Shown here one piece after another: positions 20,211 through 29,856 of a stretch of DNA of 64,000 bases. The stretch spans positions 26,967 to 90,966 of the forward strand of contig CANQUI010000003.1 in NCBI GenBank assembly GCA_947626995.1, given 5' to 3'. This stretch comes from an uncultured Eisenbergiella sp. Its GTDB lineage: Bacteria > Bacillota > Clostridia > Lachnospirales > Lachnospiraceae. A program made the position numbers and the translations under genes. Below the pieces are notes generated by a model, which had not been told where the DNA came from, made no database searches, and saw only the letters and a program-made list of their open reading frames with translations. Position 1 is the first letter of the stretch. Each line of letters begins with the position of its first letter.

Positions 20211-20403
20211 GTACGCGAATGTACCAAACCGTGCAGAAACGGCGGGGCGGCGCCCGCGCAAAAGAGCCGGTGATTAAAGCGATAAGGAATTGGGCATGAT
20301 TTTACAGTTCAAATAGATGATGCGATCGCCGCCGTCTTTCGGATCGGGAAAGAGGCGTGCGCCGTTTGAACATGTCCTGCTTTCGGACGGAAGGAGAGAG
20401 AAG

Positions 20404-21393
20404 ATGCAGTATACGGATATCGGGATTGATTTGGGAACAGCCAGCATACTGGTTTATATACGGGGAAAAGGCGTCGTTTTAAAGGAGCCCTCCGTTGTGG
20501 CTTTCGACAGGGATACCAATAAGATCAAGGCCATCGGCGAGGACGCGCGTTTGATGCTGGGGCGGACCCCCGGGAATATCGTGGCGGTCCGGCCGCTTCG
20601 TCAGGGTGTGATCTCCGATTATACCGTGACGGAAAAAATGATGAAATATTTCATCCAGAAGGCGCTGGGCAAGAAAACCTTCCGTCGTCCCAGGATTGCG
20701 GTCTGCGTCCCCAGCGGCGTGACGGAGGTGGAAAAGAAAGCGGTGGAGGACGCCACTTACCAGGCGGGAGCCCGGGAGGTGGCCATTATCGAGGAACCCA
20801 TTGCGGCGGCGATCGGAGCGGGAATCGATATTTCCAGGCCCTGCGGCAATATGATTGTGGATATCGGCGGCGGCACGTCCGATATCGCGGTGATCTCTCT
20901 GGGCGGCACGGTGGTCAGCGCCTCCATCAAGATTGCCGGCGACGATTTTGACGAAGCGATCGTGCGTTATATGCGTAAAAAACACAACCTGCTGATCGGG
21001 GAACGGACGGCGGAGGATATCAAGATCAAGATCGGCAGCGCGTTCCGGCGGCCGGAGGCGGACTATATGGATGTCAGAGGGCGTAATCTGGTGACGGGTC
21101 TGCCCAAGACCATCCGCGTATCCTCGGAAGAGACGGAAGAAGCGCTGAAGGAGTCCACGCTGCAGATTGTGGAAGCCATTCACGGCGTTTTGGAAAAGAC
21201 GCCTCCGGAACTCGCGGCGGATATCGCCGACAGAGGCATTGTCCTGACCGGCGGAGGGAGCCTGCTGCGCGGCCTGGAGGAGTTGATCCAGGATAAGACG
21301 GGGATCAATACCATGACGGCGGAGGACCCCATGACGGCGGTGGCGATCGGAACGGGAAAATATGTGGAATTTCTGGGCGGTTATCATGAATAA
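20404..21393 (+). CDS. MreB/Mbl-type rod shape-determining protein
   Basis: DIGIDLGTASILVYIRGKGVVLKEPSVVA, NMIVDIGGGTSDIAVISLGG, GIVLTGGGSLLRGLEELI. Confidence 0.93.
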   Translation: MQYTDIGIDLGTASILVYIRGKGVVLKEPSVVAFDRDTNKIKAIGEDARLMLGRTPGNIVAVRPLRQGVISDYTVTEKMMKYFIQKALGKKTFRRPRIAVCVPSGVTEVEKKAVEDATYQAGAREVAIIEEPIAAAIGAGIDISRPCGNMIVDIGGGTSDIAVISLGGTVVSASIKIAGDDFDEAIVRYMRKKHNLLIGERTAEDIKIKIGSAFRRPEADYMDVRGRNLVTGLPKTIRVSSEETEEALKESTLQIVEAIHGVLEKTPPELAADIADRGIVLTGGGSLLRGLEELIQDKTGINTMTAEDPMTAVAIGTGKYVEFLGGYHE

Positions 21394-21452
21394 GAAGGCG
21401 CGCCCGAAAGAAACGACGGGTGTGGCGCGCTGCAAGGCAACCACGCGTGAAA

Positions 21453-21482
21453 GAAAGGGCCGCCCATAGGGCGGTCCTTTCT
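21453..21482 (+). terminator. Rho-independent terminator
   Basis: AAAGGGCCGCCC-ATA-GGGCGGTCCTTTCT. Confidence 0.75.
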
Positions 21483-21528
21483 GCTCGCTGTGCGGGCAGA
21501 GTACAGGAGAGAAAATCTGGAGGTCTCT

Positions 21529-23772
21529 TTGAAACGGATAGAAGGCTATGTTTCTCATATCATATACCGGAACCCGGAAAACGGCTATACGGTTTTTGAA
21601 CTGGATACCGGGGAAATGATCACCTGTACCGGCATGTTTTGCGTGCTGGAGGAGGGGGAGCGGCTGACGCTTCTGGGCGACGACACGGAGCATGCGGTTT
21701 ACGGGAAACAGTTTAAGGTTTCCGACTGGAAGACCGCCCCGCCCGACGATGCGGCCGGGATGGAACGGTACCTGGGCAGCGGCGCGGTGCGCGGGATCGG
21801 GCCTTCTTTGGCAAAGCGCATCGTGAAGCGCTTTGGAGGAGAAACCTTCCGGATCATTGAGGAAGAGCCGGAACGGCTGGCGGAAATCAAGGGGATCAGC
21901 GAGCGCAAGGCGATGGATATCGCCGCGCAGATGGATGAAAAAAAAGGCATGAGGCAGGCCATGGTGTATCTGCAGGGCTATGGAATTTCCAACGCCATGG
22001 CCGTCAGGATCTATCAGACCTACGGGGACCGCGTCTATCGTATTCTGGAAGAAAACCCCTATCAGCTGGCGGACGATATTGAGGGGATCGGGTTTAAAAA
22101 GGCGGATGAGCTGGCGGCCAGAATCGGGATCCACGTGGATTCCCGGTATCGGATCTGCAGCGGGATCTTATACACGCTCATGCAGGCTTCGGGAGAAGGA
22201 CACGTCTATCTGCCCCAGACGCTTCTGGTCGAAAAGGCCGCAGCGCTTTTGGGGCTGCCGGAAAGCACCGTATCAGAGCAGATCGGGAATCTGGCCATGG
22301 ATCGGAAGCTGGTGGTCAAAAAGGCGGAGAAGGAAACGCTGTGCTACGCTTCCGGCTATTATTATACCGAACTGTCCTGCGCCAAAATGCTGGTGGATTT
22401 GAGCGGCCGTCTGTATGAGGAAAGAAAAGACGGACGGCGGGAAGAAATTGCGGAAAAAATAGAGCGCATCCAGGAAAGGGAAGGGATCCGGCTGGACGAA
22501 CTGCAAAAGGAAGCGGTGCTGGGAAGCGTGGAAAACAGCATTTTTATCCTGACCGGGGGCCCGGGAACCGGAAAGACCACCACCATCAATATGATGATCC
22601 ATTATTTTGTATCGGAGGGACTGAGTCTGTTTCTGGCCGCGCCTACGGGCCGGGCCGCCAAGCGGATGACGGAGGCGACGGGCTATGAGGCGCGTACGAT
22701 CCACCGGCTGCTGGAGCTTTCCGGAGAGGCGGCAAAGGAAGGGGGACGCGCGCGGTTTGAACGGAATGAGGACAATCCGCTGGAGGCCGATGTGATCATT
22801 GTGGACGAAATGTCCATGGTGGATATTCATCTGTTCCGTTCGCTGCTTGCCGCCGTCAGTCCCGGCACCCGTCTGATCCTGGTGGGAGACGACAATCAGC
22901 TTCCCAGCGTCGGACCCGGACAGGTGCTCCACGATCTGATTCAAAGCGGCGCGTTTCCCGTGGTCTGTCTGAAAAGAATCTTCCGGCAGGCGGAGGAAAG
23001 CGATATCGTGGTCAACGCCCACCGGATCAACCGGGGAGAAGAGATCCCTCTGGATAACAAAAGCCGGGATTTCTTTTTCCTGGAGCGCAGCAACGCGCAG
23101 GTGATCTATAAACATATGATCCAGCTCATCCGCGAAAAGCTTCCGCCCTACGTGCACGCGCGGCCTTACGATATTCAGGTGCTTTCCCCGATGCGCAAAG
23201 GGTATCTGGGAGTGGAGACGTTAAACGTCATTTTGCAGGCATACCTCAATCCCGCCGATCCGTCGAAAAAAGAGGCTCAGATCGGGGAGACGCTGTTTCG
23301 CGAAGGGGATAAGGTGATGCAGGTGAAGAACAACTATCAACTGGAATGGGAGGTGTTGAGCCGCTATCAAATCCCCATTGACAGGGGGGTGGGGATTTTC
23401 AACGGCGATATGGGAGTGATCCGGGAAATCAGCGAATATGCGCAGACGGTGGTGGTGGAATATGAGGAAGGCCGCAGGGTGACCTACGGATTTTCCCAGA
23501 TGGACGAGGTGGAACCGGCCTTTGCCATTACCATCCACAAATCCCAGGGGAGCGAGTATCCGGCCGTCATTCTGCCGCTGCTTTCGGGCCCCAGGATGCT
23601 GATGAACCGGAATCTGCTTTACACGGGGGTGACGCGGGCCAGGGACTGCGTCACGATTCTGGGGAGCAGGCAGGTGGTGCGCCAGATGATCCAAAACGTC
23701 AGCGAGGCCGGCCGTTTCACCAGTCTGGACAGGAGAATCCAAGAGCTGAAAGGAGATTTGTGCTTACCCTAA
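21529..23772 (+). CDS. recD2: RecD2-type ATP-dependent DNA helicase
   Basis: N-terminal helix-hairpin-helix repeats (VRGIGPSLAKRIVKRFG; IEGIGFKKADELA), Walker A TGGPGTGKTTTI, VDEMSMVD, FAITIHKSQGSEYPAVILPL; TTG start after GGAGG. Confidence 0.93.
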   Translation: MKRIEGYVSHIIYRNPENGYTVFELDTGEMITCTGMFCVLEEGERLTLLGDDTEHAVYGKQFKVSDWKTAPPDDAAGMERYLGSGAVRGIGPSLAKRIVKRFGGETFRIIEEEPERLAEIKGISERKAMDIAAQMDEKKGMRQAMVYLQGYGISNAMAVRIYQTYGDRVYRILEENPYQLADDIEGIGFKKADELAARIGIHVDSRYRICSGILYTLMQASGEGHVYLPQTLLVEKAAALLGLPESTVSEQIGNLAMDRKLVVKKAEKETLCYASGYYYTELSCAKMLVDLSGRLYEERKDGRREEIAEKIERIQEREGIRLDELQKEAVLGSVENSIFILTGGPGTGKTTTINMMIHYFVSEGLSLFLAAPTGRAAKRMTEATGYEARTIHRLLELSGEAAKEGGRARFERNEDNPLEADVIIVDEMSMVDIHLFRSLLAAVSPGTRLILVGDDNQLPSVGPGQVLHDLIQSGAFPVVCLKRIFRQAEESDIVVNAHRINRGEEIPLDNKSRDFFFLERSNAQVIYKHMIQLIREKLPPYVHARPYDIQVLSPMRKGYLGVETLNVILQAYLNPADPSKKEAQIGETLFREGDKVMQVKNNYQLEWEVLSRYQIPIDRGVGIFNGDMGVIREISEYAQTVVVEYEEGRRVTYGFSQMDEVEPAFAITIHKSQGSEYPAVILPLLSGPRMLMNRNLLYTGVTRARDCVTILGSRQVVRQMIQNVSEAGRFTSLDRRIQELKGDLCLP

Positions 23773-24464
23773 AGGATCTTTTTTTCCCCCGCAGGTGTCC
23801 GGTCTGCGACCGGCCGGTAAAACCTGCCGGGGAGCTGGTCTGCCGGGATTGTGCCGGACAGCTGAAATATGTGAAGGAACCGTTTTGTATGCGGTGCGGC
23901 AAGGCGCTGACCGATCCGCGGCAGGAGTATTGCTTCGACTGCCGGCATCAGTCCCATGTCTATGACCGGGGCGTATCTTTGTATGAGTATCCGTGCGTGC
24001 GCCGCAGCATCTACCGGTTTAAATATGGCGGGCGGCAGGAATACGCGGCTTTTTTCGGCAGGGAGATGGCGCGCCGTCTGGGCGGACAGATCCTGGCCTG
24101 GAAGCCGGATGCGCTGATCCCGGTCCCGCTGCATAAAAGACGCTTAAGGAGCCGCGGATATAACCAGGCGCTGCTGCTGGCGCGGGAAATGGGACGGTAT
24201 TTGAACGTTCCGGTGGTGGAGGACTGGATCGTCCGGGAAAAGAATACACGCCCGCAAAAGCTTCTGGATGGAAAGGAACGCCAAAATAATTTGAAAAAGG
24301 CTTTCAAAACAGGGCGAAATGATGTAAAATTAAATACGATTGTAATTATTGACGATATTTATACCACAGGAAGCACCGTGGATGAGATGGCGGCCCTATG
24401 CAGGCGGCACGGAGTAAAAAAGATATATTTTGCAGCGCTCTCCATCGGCAGCGGAAGAATATAA
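23760..24464 (+). CDS. comF: ComF family protein (phosphoribosyltransferase-like)
   Basis: CPVCDRPV...CRDCAG zinc cysteines; RSRGYNQALLLAREMG; IVIIDDIYTTGSTVDEMA PRPP motif; GTG start overlapping recD2. Confidence 0.92.
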   Translation: MLTLKDLFFPRRCPVCDRPVKPAGELVCRDCAGQLKYVKEPFCMRCGKALTDPRQEYCFDCRHQSHVYDRGVSLYEYPCVRRSIYRFKYGGRQEYAAFFGREMARRLGGQILAWKPDALIPVPLHKRRLRSRGYNQALLLAREMGRYLNVPVVEDWIVREKNTRPQKLLDGKERQNNLKKAFKTGRNDVKLNTIVIIDDIYTTGSTVDEMAALCRRHGVKKIYFAALSIGSGRI

Positions 24465-24511
24465 CCGATGGGTTTGTGCCCCCTTCGGGCAGAGAGCGGA
24501 TAGGAGTACGC

Positions 24512-24901
24512 ATGGTTAACAGGGAAAAGGTTCTGCGCATGACCGGGATGGCGTCGTACGAATCGAAAGAGGGCAGGAAGGACAAGGCGGTGGCCGGTTA
24601 TTTCCAGGGAGATTATATCGGCCTGCAGATGATCATTTCCTTCCTTGTGATCACAGCCGCTTTTGCGGCGGTGGCGGGGGCGTACGTCTGTTTTCATTTT
24701 GAGGAACTGATGTCGAATATCTATACCATGGATCTGGTGGAAATGGGGACGAGGGTACTGCGGTGGTATCTGGCGGCGCTCGTTCTTTATCTGGCCGTCA
24801 CCTATGCGGTGTATGCGTACCGTTACCGGCGGGCGAGAAAACGTCTGGACGATCTGCTGGATGCGCTGGAACATCTGGATGACGCAGAGGAGACAATCTG
24901 A
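24512..24901 (+). CDS. Small membrane protein of unknown function
   Basis: Two predicted TM helices, basic/acidic C-terminus; upstream of the cdaA operon; ATG 24512 with RBS TAGGAG. Confidence 0.65.
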   Translation: MVNREKVLRMTGMASYESKEGRKDKAVAGYFQGDYIGLQMIISFLVITAAFAAVAGAYVCFHFEELMSNIYTMDLVEMGTRVLRWYLAALVLYLAVTYAVYAYRYRRARKRLDDLLDALEHLDDAEETI

Positions 24902-24915
24902 AAGGGCTTGGGACG

Positions 24916-25902
24916 ATGTCAAATTTACTTGTGATGAAGGAATATATCAAAGGATTTTACACCAAATATGAAGAATTCATACTCCCGGTGCTGAAGTTTC
25001 TTCTGGCGCTGCTTCTCCTTTTTACGATCAACGGCCGGCTGGGGTATATGGAGAAGCTCAACAACCCGGTGATCGTCCTGGTAGCGGCGCTGTTGTGCTC
25101 TTTTATGCCGCTGGGATTTATGGTGTTTCTCTGCGCGGTCTTTCTGGCGGCGCATGTGTACGCGCTTTCGCTGGAATGTATGGCGGCGCTTTTTCTGGCA
25201 TATCTTTTCATTGCCGTCATTTACCTGCGGTTTTCGTCCAAAGGGCATTTGCTCCTTTTGCTTACGCCGCTTTTGTTTGCCTGGAAGATCCCCTATGCGG
25301 TCCCGCTGGCGGCAGGACTGTTCGGTTCGCCCGCGTCGGCGATCCCGGTGGCGGGCGGCGTCGTGCTCTATTATGTGCTCTATTATGTGACGGGAAACGC
25401 GCAGACGCTGGGCGCAACGGAAGCGGAATCCATGCTGCAGCGGTTCCGGGATGTGACCACGGGGATCACGGACAATAAGGAAATGATCATCATGGCGGCG
25501 GCCTTTGTGGTCACGGTACTGCTGGTCTATCTCATCCGGCGGATGAGCATCAATTATGCCAGAGCCGTGGCGGTCCTGGTAGGCGGGCTGACAAACATCG
25601 TGATCCTTCTGGTGGGGGATCTGATTTATAACGCCAACTTTTCCATTGCGGGCGTGATCTTTGGCAGCATCTTCGGCGTGCTTATCGCTCTGGTGATGCA
25701 GTTTTTCCATTTCAGCCTGGATTATGCGCGCACGGAAAAGGTACAGTTTGAAGACGACGAATATTATTATTATGTAAAGGCAGTTCCCAAAATGGCCGTT
25801 ACCGTGCCCGAAAAGCGGGTGAAGAAGATCACGACGCAGAGAGCCCATCAGAATGTCCGGCGCAGTCACGGCAAGGCGAGATCAAAGACGAACAGGAATT
25901 AG
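24916..25902 (+). CDS. Multi-pass membrane protein of unknown function, immediately upstream of cdaA
   Basis: Many hydrophobic helices, cytosolic tail QFEDDEYYYYVKAVPKMAVTVPEKRVKKI; 3-nt gap to cdaA. Confidence 0.8.
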   Translation: MSNLLVMKEYIKGFYTKYEEFILPVLKFLLALLLLFTINGRLGYMEKLNNPVIVLVAALLCSFMPLGFMVFLCAVFLAAHVYALSLECMAALFLAYLFIAVIYLRFSSKGHLLLLLTPLLFAWKIPYAVPLAAGLFGSPASAIPVAGGVVLYYVLYYVTGNAQTLGATEAESMLQRFRDVTTGITDNKEMIIMAAAFVVTVLLVYLIRRMSINYARAVAVLVGGLTNIVILLVGDLIYNANFSIAGVIFGSIFGVLIALVMQFFHFSLDYARTEKVQFEDDEYYYYVKAVPKMAVTVPEKRVKKITTQRAHQNVRRSHGKARSKTNRN

Positions 25903-25905
25903 AAC

Positions 25906-26769
25906 ATGGAGCAGATCAAAACTTTTTTAGACAGCAATCTGGCCAATTTACGGTTTATAGGTCTGATGGATGTGATCGAAATTCTCATCATATCCTTTAT
26001 GGTCTATTATCTTATTGTCTTCACGAAGGAAACGCGGGCGTGGTCGCTGTTCAAAGGCGTTTTCATCATTCTGGTGTTCCTTCTGGTCGCGCTGCTTCTG
26101 GATATGGACACGATCCTGTGGATTGCCAGCAGCGTCTTTCAGATCGCGGTTTTTGCGCTGATCGTCATTTTGCAGCCGGAGCTGCGCAAGGCGCTGGAAG
26201 GACTGGGGAAAAAGGATCTGATCCATTCCGTGCTCCCGTTTGATCTGAGCCGGGGGGAGGACGGTCTGTTTTCCGACAAGACGATACGGGAGATCAGCAA
26301 GGGCTGTACGGAGATGGGCAAAGTCAAAACCGGCGCCCTGATCGTGGTGGAACAGAAGGATTCGTTGGTGGAATACGAACGGACCGGGATCGAAGTGGAC
26401 GGGATCGTGACCAGCCAGCTTCTGATCAATATTTTCGAAAAAAATACGCCGCTGCATGACGGCGCGGTGATCGTACGGGGGGACCGGGTGACCTACGCCA
26501 CCTGTTATCTGCCCCTGTCCGACAACATGGATCTGAGCAAGGAACTGGGAACGCGCCACCGTGCCGGCGTGGGGATCTCCGAGGTGAGCGATTCCATGAC
26601 GATCATTGTCTCGGAGGAGACCGGCAAGATCAGCGTTGCCTACCAGGGTAAGCTGACCAGAGGGGTGAGCGCTCCCGAACTGGAAGAGATGCTGCGTTCC
26701 ATTCAGAATAAGAGCACGGAAGAGAAGGAGCGGATACGCTGGAAAGGATGGCCGCGCAATGAAAAATAA
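25906..26769 (+). CDS. cdaA: Diadenylate cyclase CdaA
   Basis: DAC domain motifs TPLHDGAVIVRGDRV and GTRHRAGVGISEVSDSMTIIVSEETG. Confidence 0.96.
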   Translation: MEQIKTFLDSNLANLRFIGLMDVIEILIISFMVYYLIVFTKETRAWSLFKGVFIILVFLLVALLLDMDTILWIASSVFQIAVFALIVILQPELRKALEGLGKKDLIHSVLPFDLSRGEDGLFSDKTIREISKGCTEMGKVKTGALIVVEQKDSLVEYERTGIEVDGIVTSQLLINIFEKNTPLHDGAVIVRGDRVTYATCYLPLSDNMDLSKELGTRHRAGVGISEVSDSMTIIVSEETGKISVAYQGKLTRGVSAPELEEMLRSIQNKSTEEKERIRWKGWPRNEK

Positions 26770-28036
26770 GCTGACGCACAATTTCGGCCTGAAAATCGTG
26801 GCGGTTTTGTCCGCGCTTCTGTTATGGCTGATCAATGCCAATATCAACAATCCGCTGGATACGGAGACGTATTCCAATCTGCAGGTCCAGTTTCTCAATA
26901 CGGGCAGCATTACGGGACAGAACGAAACCTATAAGGTGCTGGAAAACAGCGACGTGGTCAACGTTACCGTAAAAGCCCCCAAGGATGTGCTAAACGATAT
27001 TACCCGGGAGAACCTTCTGGTCCGGGCGGATTTTTCCAATCTGACGGAAGATCATACGGTTCCCATCGAGGTTCTTTTGAACAACAAAGGGCTGGAGAAG
27101 GAGATTGAGAGCATCCGCACGGATAAGAGTTTTGTCCGTCTGCAGATCGAGAATTACCGGACGAGACAGCTTGGGATCGTGGTGGAAAAGGTCGGGGAGC
27201 TTCCCGAAGGGTACGCCGCCGGCAAAACCTCCAGCGAGACGAACATGATGAGTATATCCGGACCGGAATCCGCCGTCATGTCGGTAGCCCGGGCGGTGGC
27301 GGAAGTCTCCATGGATTCCGTGACATCGGATATTGAGATTGTCGCGCGGATCAAGCTGATGGATGCGGACGGCAACGAGATTGTAAATTCTGAGATCCAG
27401 AAAAGTATTCAGGATGTGAAGGTGACGGTTCCCGTTTATCCGACAAAGGATGTGCCGGTGGTCTTTTCCTATTCGGGTACGGTAAAGGACGGCTATATGA
27501 TAACCCGGCTGGAACCCGCGGCGCCGGAAACGGTCCGGATCGCCGGAAGGGAAAACGCGATCGACGAGGTGAATTCCATCGAGATTCCCGACACGGAGCT
27601 GGATTTGACGGATGCCGATCAGGACGTGACGGCCACGGTGGATATCCGGAAATATCTGCCGGCGGACGTGGGGATCGGCGATCCCGATTTTGACGGGCAG
27701 GTGACGCTGACGGCCAGGGTGGAACCCATCGCGCGCAGGACATACGACATTGCAGCAAACAGTGTTCAGATCCTGAATGTGCCGGACAACTGGCTGGCGG
27801 AGCTTGTGCCGGGACAAAACCTGCGGCTGAGCCTTTCCGGACAGCGCACGGTGCTGGACGGAATCAGCACGGCAACCCTTACCCCGCATACGGACGTTTC
27901 CACCCTGCAGGATGAGGACGGCGATTATGCGCCGGGCGAGTATGAAATCGAGATCCGCGTGCTGCTTCCCGACGGCGTGCATCAGGATGCTTCCCTCATG
28001 GCGCGGATCCGTCTGGTAGAGCTTTCGGAGGAATAA
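26759..28036 (+). CDS. cdaR: CdaA regulatory protein (YbbR repeats)
   Basis: Single N-terminal TM and YbbR-like repeats; overlaps cdaA; precedes glmM. Confidence 0.92.
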   Translation: MKNKLTHNFGLKIVAVLSALLLWLINANINNPLDTETYSNLQVQFLNTGSITGQNETYKVLENSDVVNVTVKAPKDVLNDITRENLLVRADFSNLTEDHTVPIEVLLNNKGLEKEIESIRTDKSFVRLQIENYRTRQLGIVVEKVGELPEGYAAGKTSSETNMMSISGPESAVMSVARAVAEVSMDSVTSDIEIVARIKLMDADGNEIVNSEIQKSIQDVKVTVPVYPTKDVPVVFSYSGTVKDGYMITRLEPAAPETVRIAGRENAIDEVNSIEIPDTELDLTDADQDVTATVDIRKYLPADVGIGDPDFDGQVTLTARVEPIARRTYDIAANSVQILNVPDNWLAELVPGQNLRLSLSGQRTVLDGISTATLTPHTDVSTLQDEDGDYAPGEYEIEIRVLLPDGVHQDASLMARIRLVELSEE

Positions 28037-28052
28037 AAGGAGGAAACTGGAT

Positions 28053-29402
28053 ATGGCAAGAATGTTTGGAACGGATGGCGTCAGAGGAGTGGCCAACGAA
28101 GAACTCACGCCGCTTCTGGCGATGCAGCTGGGGCAGGCGGGCGCATACGTTCTGACCAGAGAAAACAAACACAGACCCACGATCATGGTGGGCTGTGATA
28201 CCCGTATTTCCGGCGATATGCTGGCGCACGCCCTTATGGCGGGCATTTGCAGCGTGGGCGCCAATGCGGTGTATGTGGGCGTTATTCCGACGCCGGCCAT
28301 CGCCTATCTCACAAAAAAATATAAGGTAGAGGCGGGGGTCGTAATCTCCGCGTCCCATAATCCGATGGAGTTTAACGGCATCAAGTTTTTTGACGGGGAC
28401 GGCTATAAACTGCCCGACGCGCTGGAAGATGAGATCGAAGCGCTGATCCGAAGCGGCATGAAGGGCGTGAAATTCCCCAACGGCTCCGGCGTGGGCAGGG
28501 TAAAGAACCGCAAGGACGCCCGGGAGGAATACATCAATCATGCGGTGCAGTCTGTTCCGGTGGATCTGAGCGAAATGAAGATCGTTGTGGACTGCGCGGA
28601 AGGCGCGTCCCATTATACGTCGGTGGAGGCGTTGCGCCAGCTGGGGGCTCAGGTGGTGGCGATTCACAATATGCCCGACGGCACCAATATCAACGCCAAC
28701 TGCGGCTCTACCCACATGCAGGAGCTTCAGGCCAGGGTCGTATTTGAAAAGGCGGATGTCGGCCTGGCCTTTGACGGGGACGCAGACAGACTGTTGGCGG
28801 TGGACGAAACCGGCAAGGTGGTGGACGGCGATCAGATCATGGCGATTGTGGGCGCCCACATGAAAAAAATGGGAAAGCTCAAAAAGGACACCATCGTGGT
28901 CACGGTCATGAGCAACCTGGGATTCTTCCAGTTCGGCCAGCGGGAAGGGATTCAGGTGGAAAAGACCAAAGTAGGGGATCGGTACGTGCTGGAACGCATG
29001 CGTCAGATCGGCGCGAGCCTGGGTGGAGAGCAGTCGGGACATATCATCTTTCTGGATGAGAATACCACCGGGGACGGCCTTTTATCGGCGCTGCATCTGC
29101 TGGAAGTGATGGCGCAGACGCAAAAGCCGCTTTCGGAACTTTCTCAGATCATGACGGTGCTGCCGCAGGCGCTGGTCAACGCCAAGGTGCCCAATCACCG
29201 GAAGGAACATTATATGGAGTATCCGGAGATCGCAGAGGCAATCCGCAAGCTGGAGAGCGATTTTGCGGGCGAAGGACGCGTTTTGATCCGGCCCTCCGGG
29301 ACGGAACCGACGGTCCGGGTCATGATCGAAGGAACGGATAAGGAAAGGATTGAACAGGAGGCAAAGAAGCTGGCGGATCTGATTCAGAATCTGTTGGTAT
29401 GA
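28053..29402 (+). CDS. glmM: Phosphoglucosamine mutase
   Basis: MFGTDGVRGVANEELTP, VVISASHNPMEFNGIKFF, AFDGDADRLLAVDE, RPSGTEPTVRVMIEG. Confidence 0.97.
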   Translation: MARMFGTDGVRGVANEELTPLLAMQLGQAGAYVLTRENKHRPTIMVGCDTRISGDMLAHALMAGICSVGANAVYVGVIPTPAIAYLTKKYKVEAGVVISASHNPMEFNGIKFFDGDGYKLPDALEDEIEALIRSGMKGVKFPNGSGVGRVKNRKDAREEYINHAVQSVPVDLSEMKIVVDCAEGASHYTSVEALRQLGAQVVAIHNMPDGTNINANCGSTHMQELQARVVFEKADVGLAFDGDADRLLAVDETGKVVDGDQIMAIVGAHMKKMGKLKKDTIVVTVMSNLGFFQFGQREGIQVEKTKVGDRYVLERMRQIGASLGGEQSGHIIFLDENTTGDGLLSALHLLEVMAQTQKPLSELSQIMTVLPQALVNAKVPNHRKEHYMEYPEIAEAIRKLESDFAGEGRVLIRPSGTEPTVRVMIEGTDKERIEQEAKKLADLIQNLLV

Positions 29403-29513
29403 ACCTTCTTTCGGACGGGGAACGCCGTCAGGAAGGGCTTGCGGGAATCCGCAGAAAATGATATGATATTTCTGGAGAAACTCCTGCAAAAGAGTCGAAA
29501 GGGGGAAACTGCT

Positions 29514-29777
29514 ATGGTGCGGCAAAAGGTCGTGATCAAGAACCCTACGGGTCTTCACTTAAGGCCGGCGGGCGTTCTTTGTAAGGCAGCGATGCAGCAT
29601 AAAGCGCATATCTCATTTCAGTTCCGTGAAAATACCGCGAATGCCAAGAGCGTGCTGAGCGTTTTGGGAGCCTGCATAAAATGCGGCGACGAGATCGAAC
29701 TCATCTGTGAGGGAGAGGATGAACAGGAGGCGCTGGAGGCTTTGGTAAAAGTGGTGGAAAGCGGTCTTGGTGAATAA
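29514..29777 (+). CDS. ptsH: HPr family phosphocarrier protein
   Basis: NPTGLHLRPAGVLCKAA (active-site His) and AKSVLSVLGACIKCGDEIELICEG; ATG 29514. Confidence 0.9.
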   Translation: MVRQKVVIKNPTGLHLRPAGVLCKAAMQHKAHISFQFRENTANAKSVLSVLGACIKCGDEIELICEGEDEQEALEALVKVVESGLGE

Positions 29778-29790
29778 TAGTTGCGTTCGT

Positions 29791-29817
29791 CAGCCCAGGT
29801 TTTCCTGGGCTGTTTTA
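29791..29817 (+). terminator. Rho-independent terminator after HPr gene
   Basis: CAGCCCAGG-TTT-TCCTGGGCTG-TTTT. Confidence 0.85.
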
Positions 29818-29856
29818 TAAAAGAAAACAGGCAAGGGCCGGAAAGGATTTGATACA

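Noticed and set aside
19043-20227. 394-aa minus-strand ORF opposite uvrA
   Set aside because: Shadow ORF created by uvrA codon usage.
20479-22134. 551-aa minus-strand ORF opposite mreB/mbl and recD2
   Set aside because: Shadow ORF in GC-rich coding DNA; the + strand encodes two clear conserved proteins and the product is His/Arg/Pro-rich with no recognisable motifs.
24925-25869. 314-aa minus-strand ORF opposite the cdaA-linked membrane protein
   Set aside because: His/Gln/Arg-rich translation typical of the reverse complement of a hydrophobic gene.
26990-28300. 436-aa minus-strand ORF opposite cdaR/glmM
   Set aside because: Antisense to confidently identified genes; no family signature.
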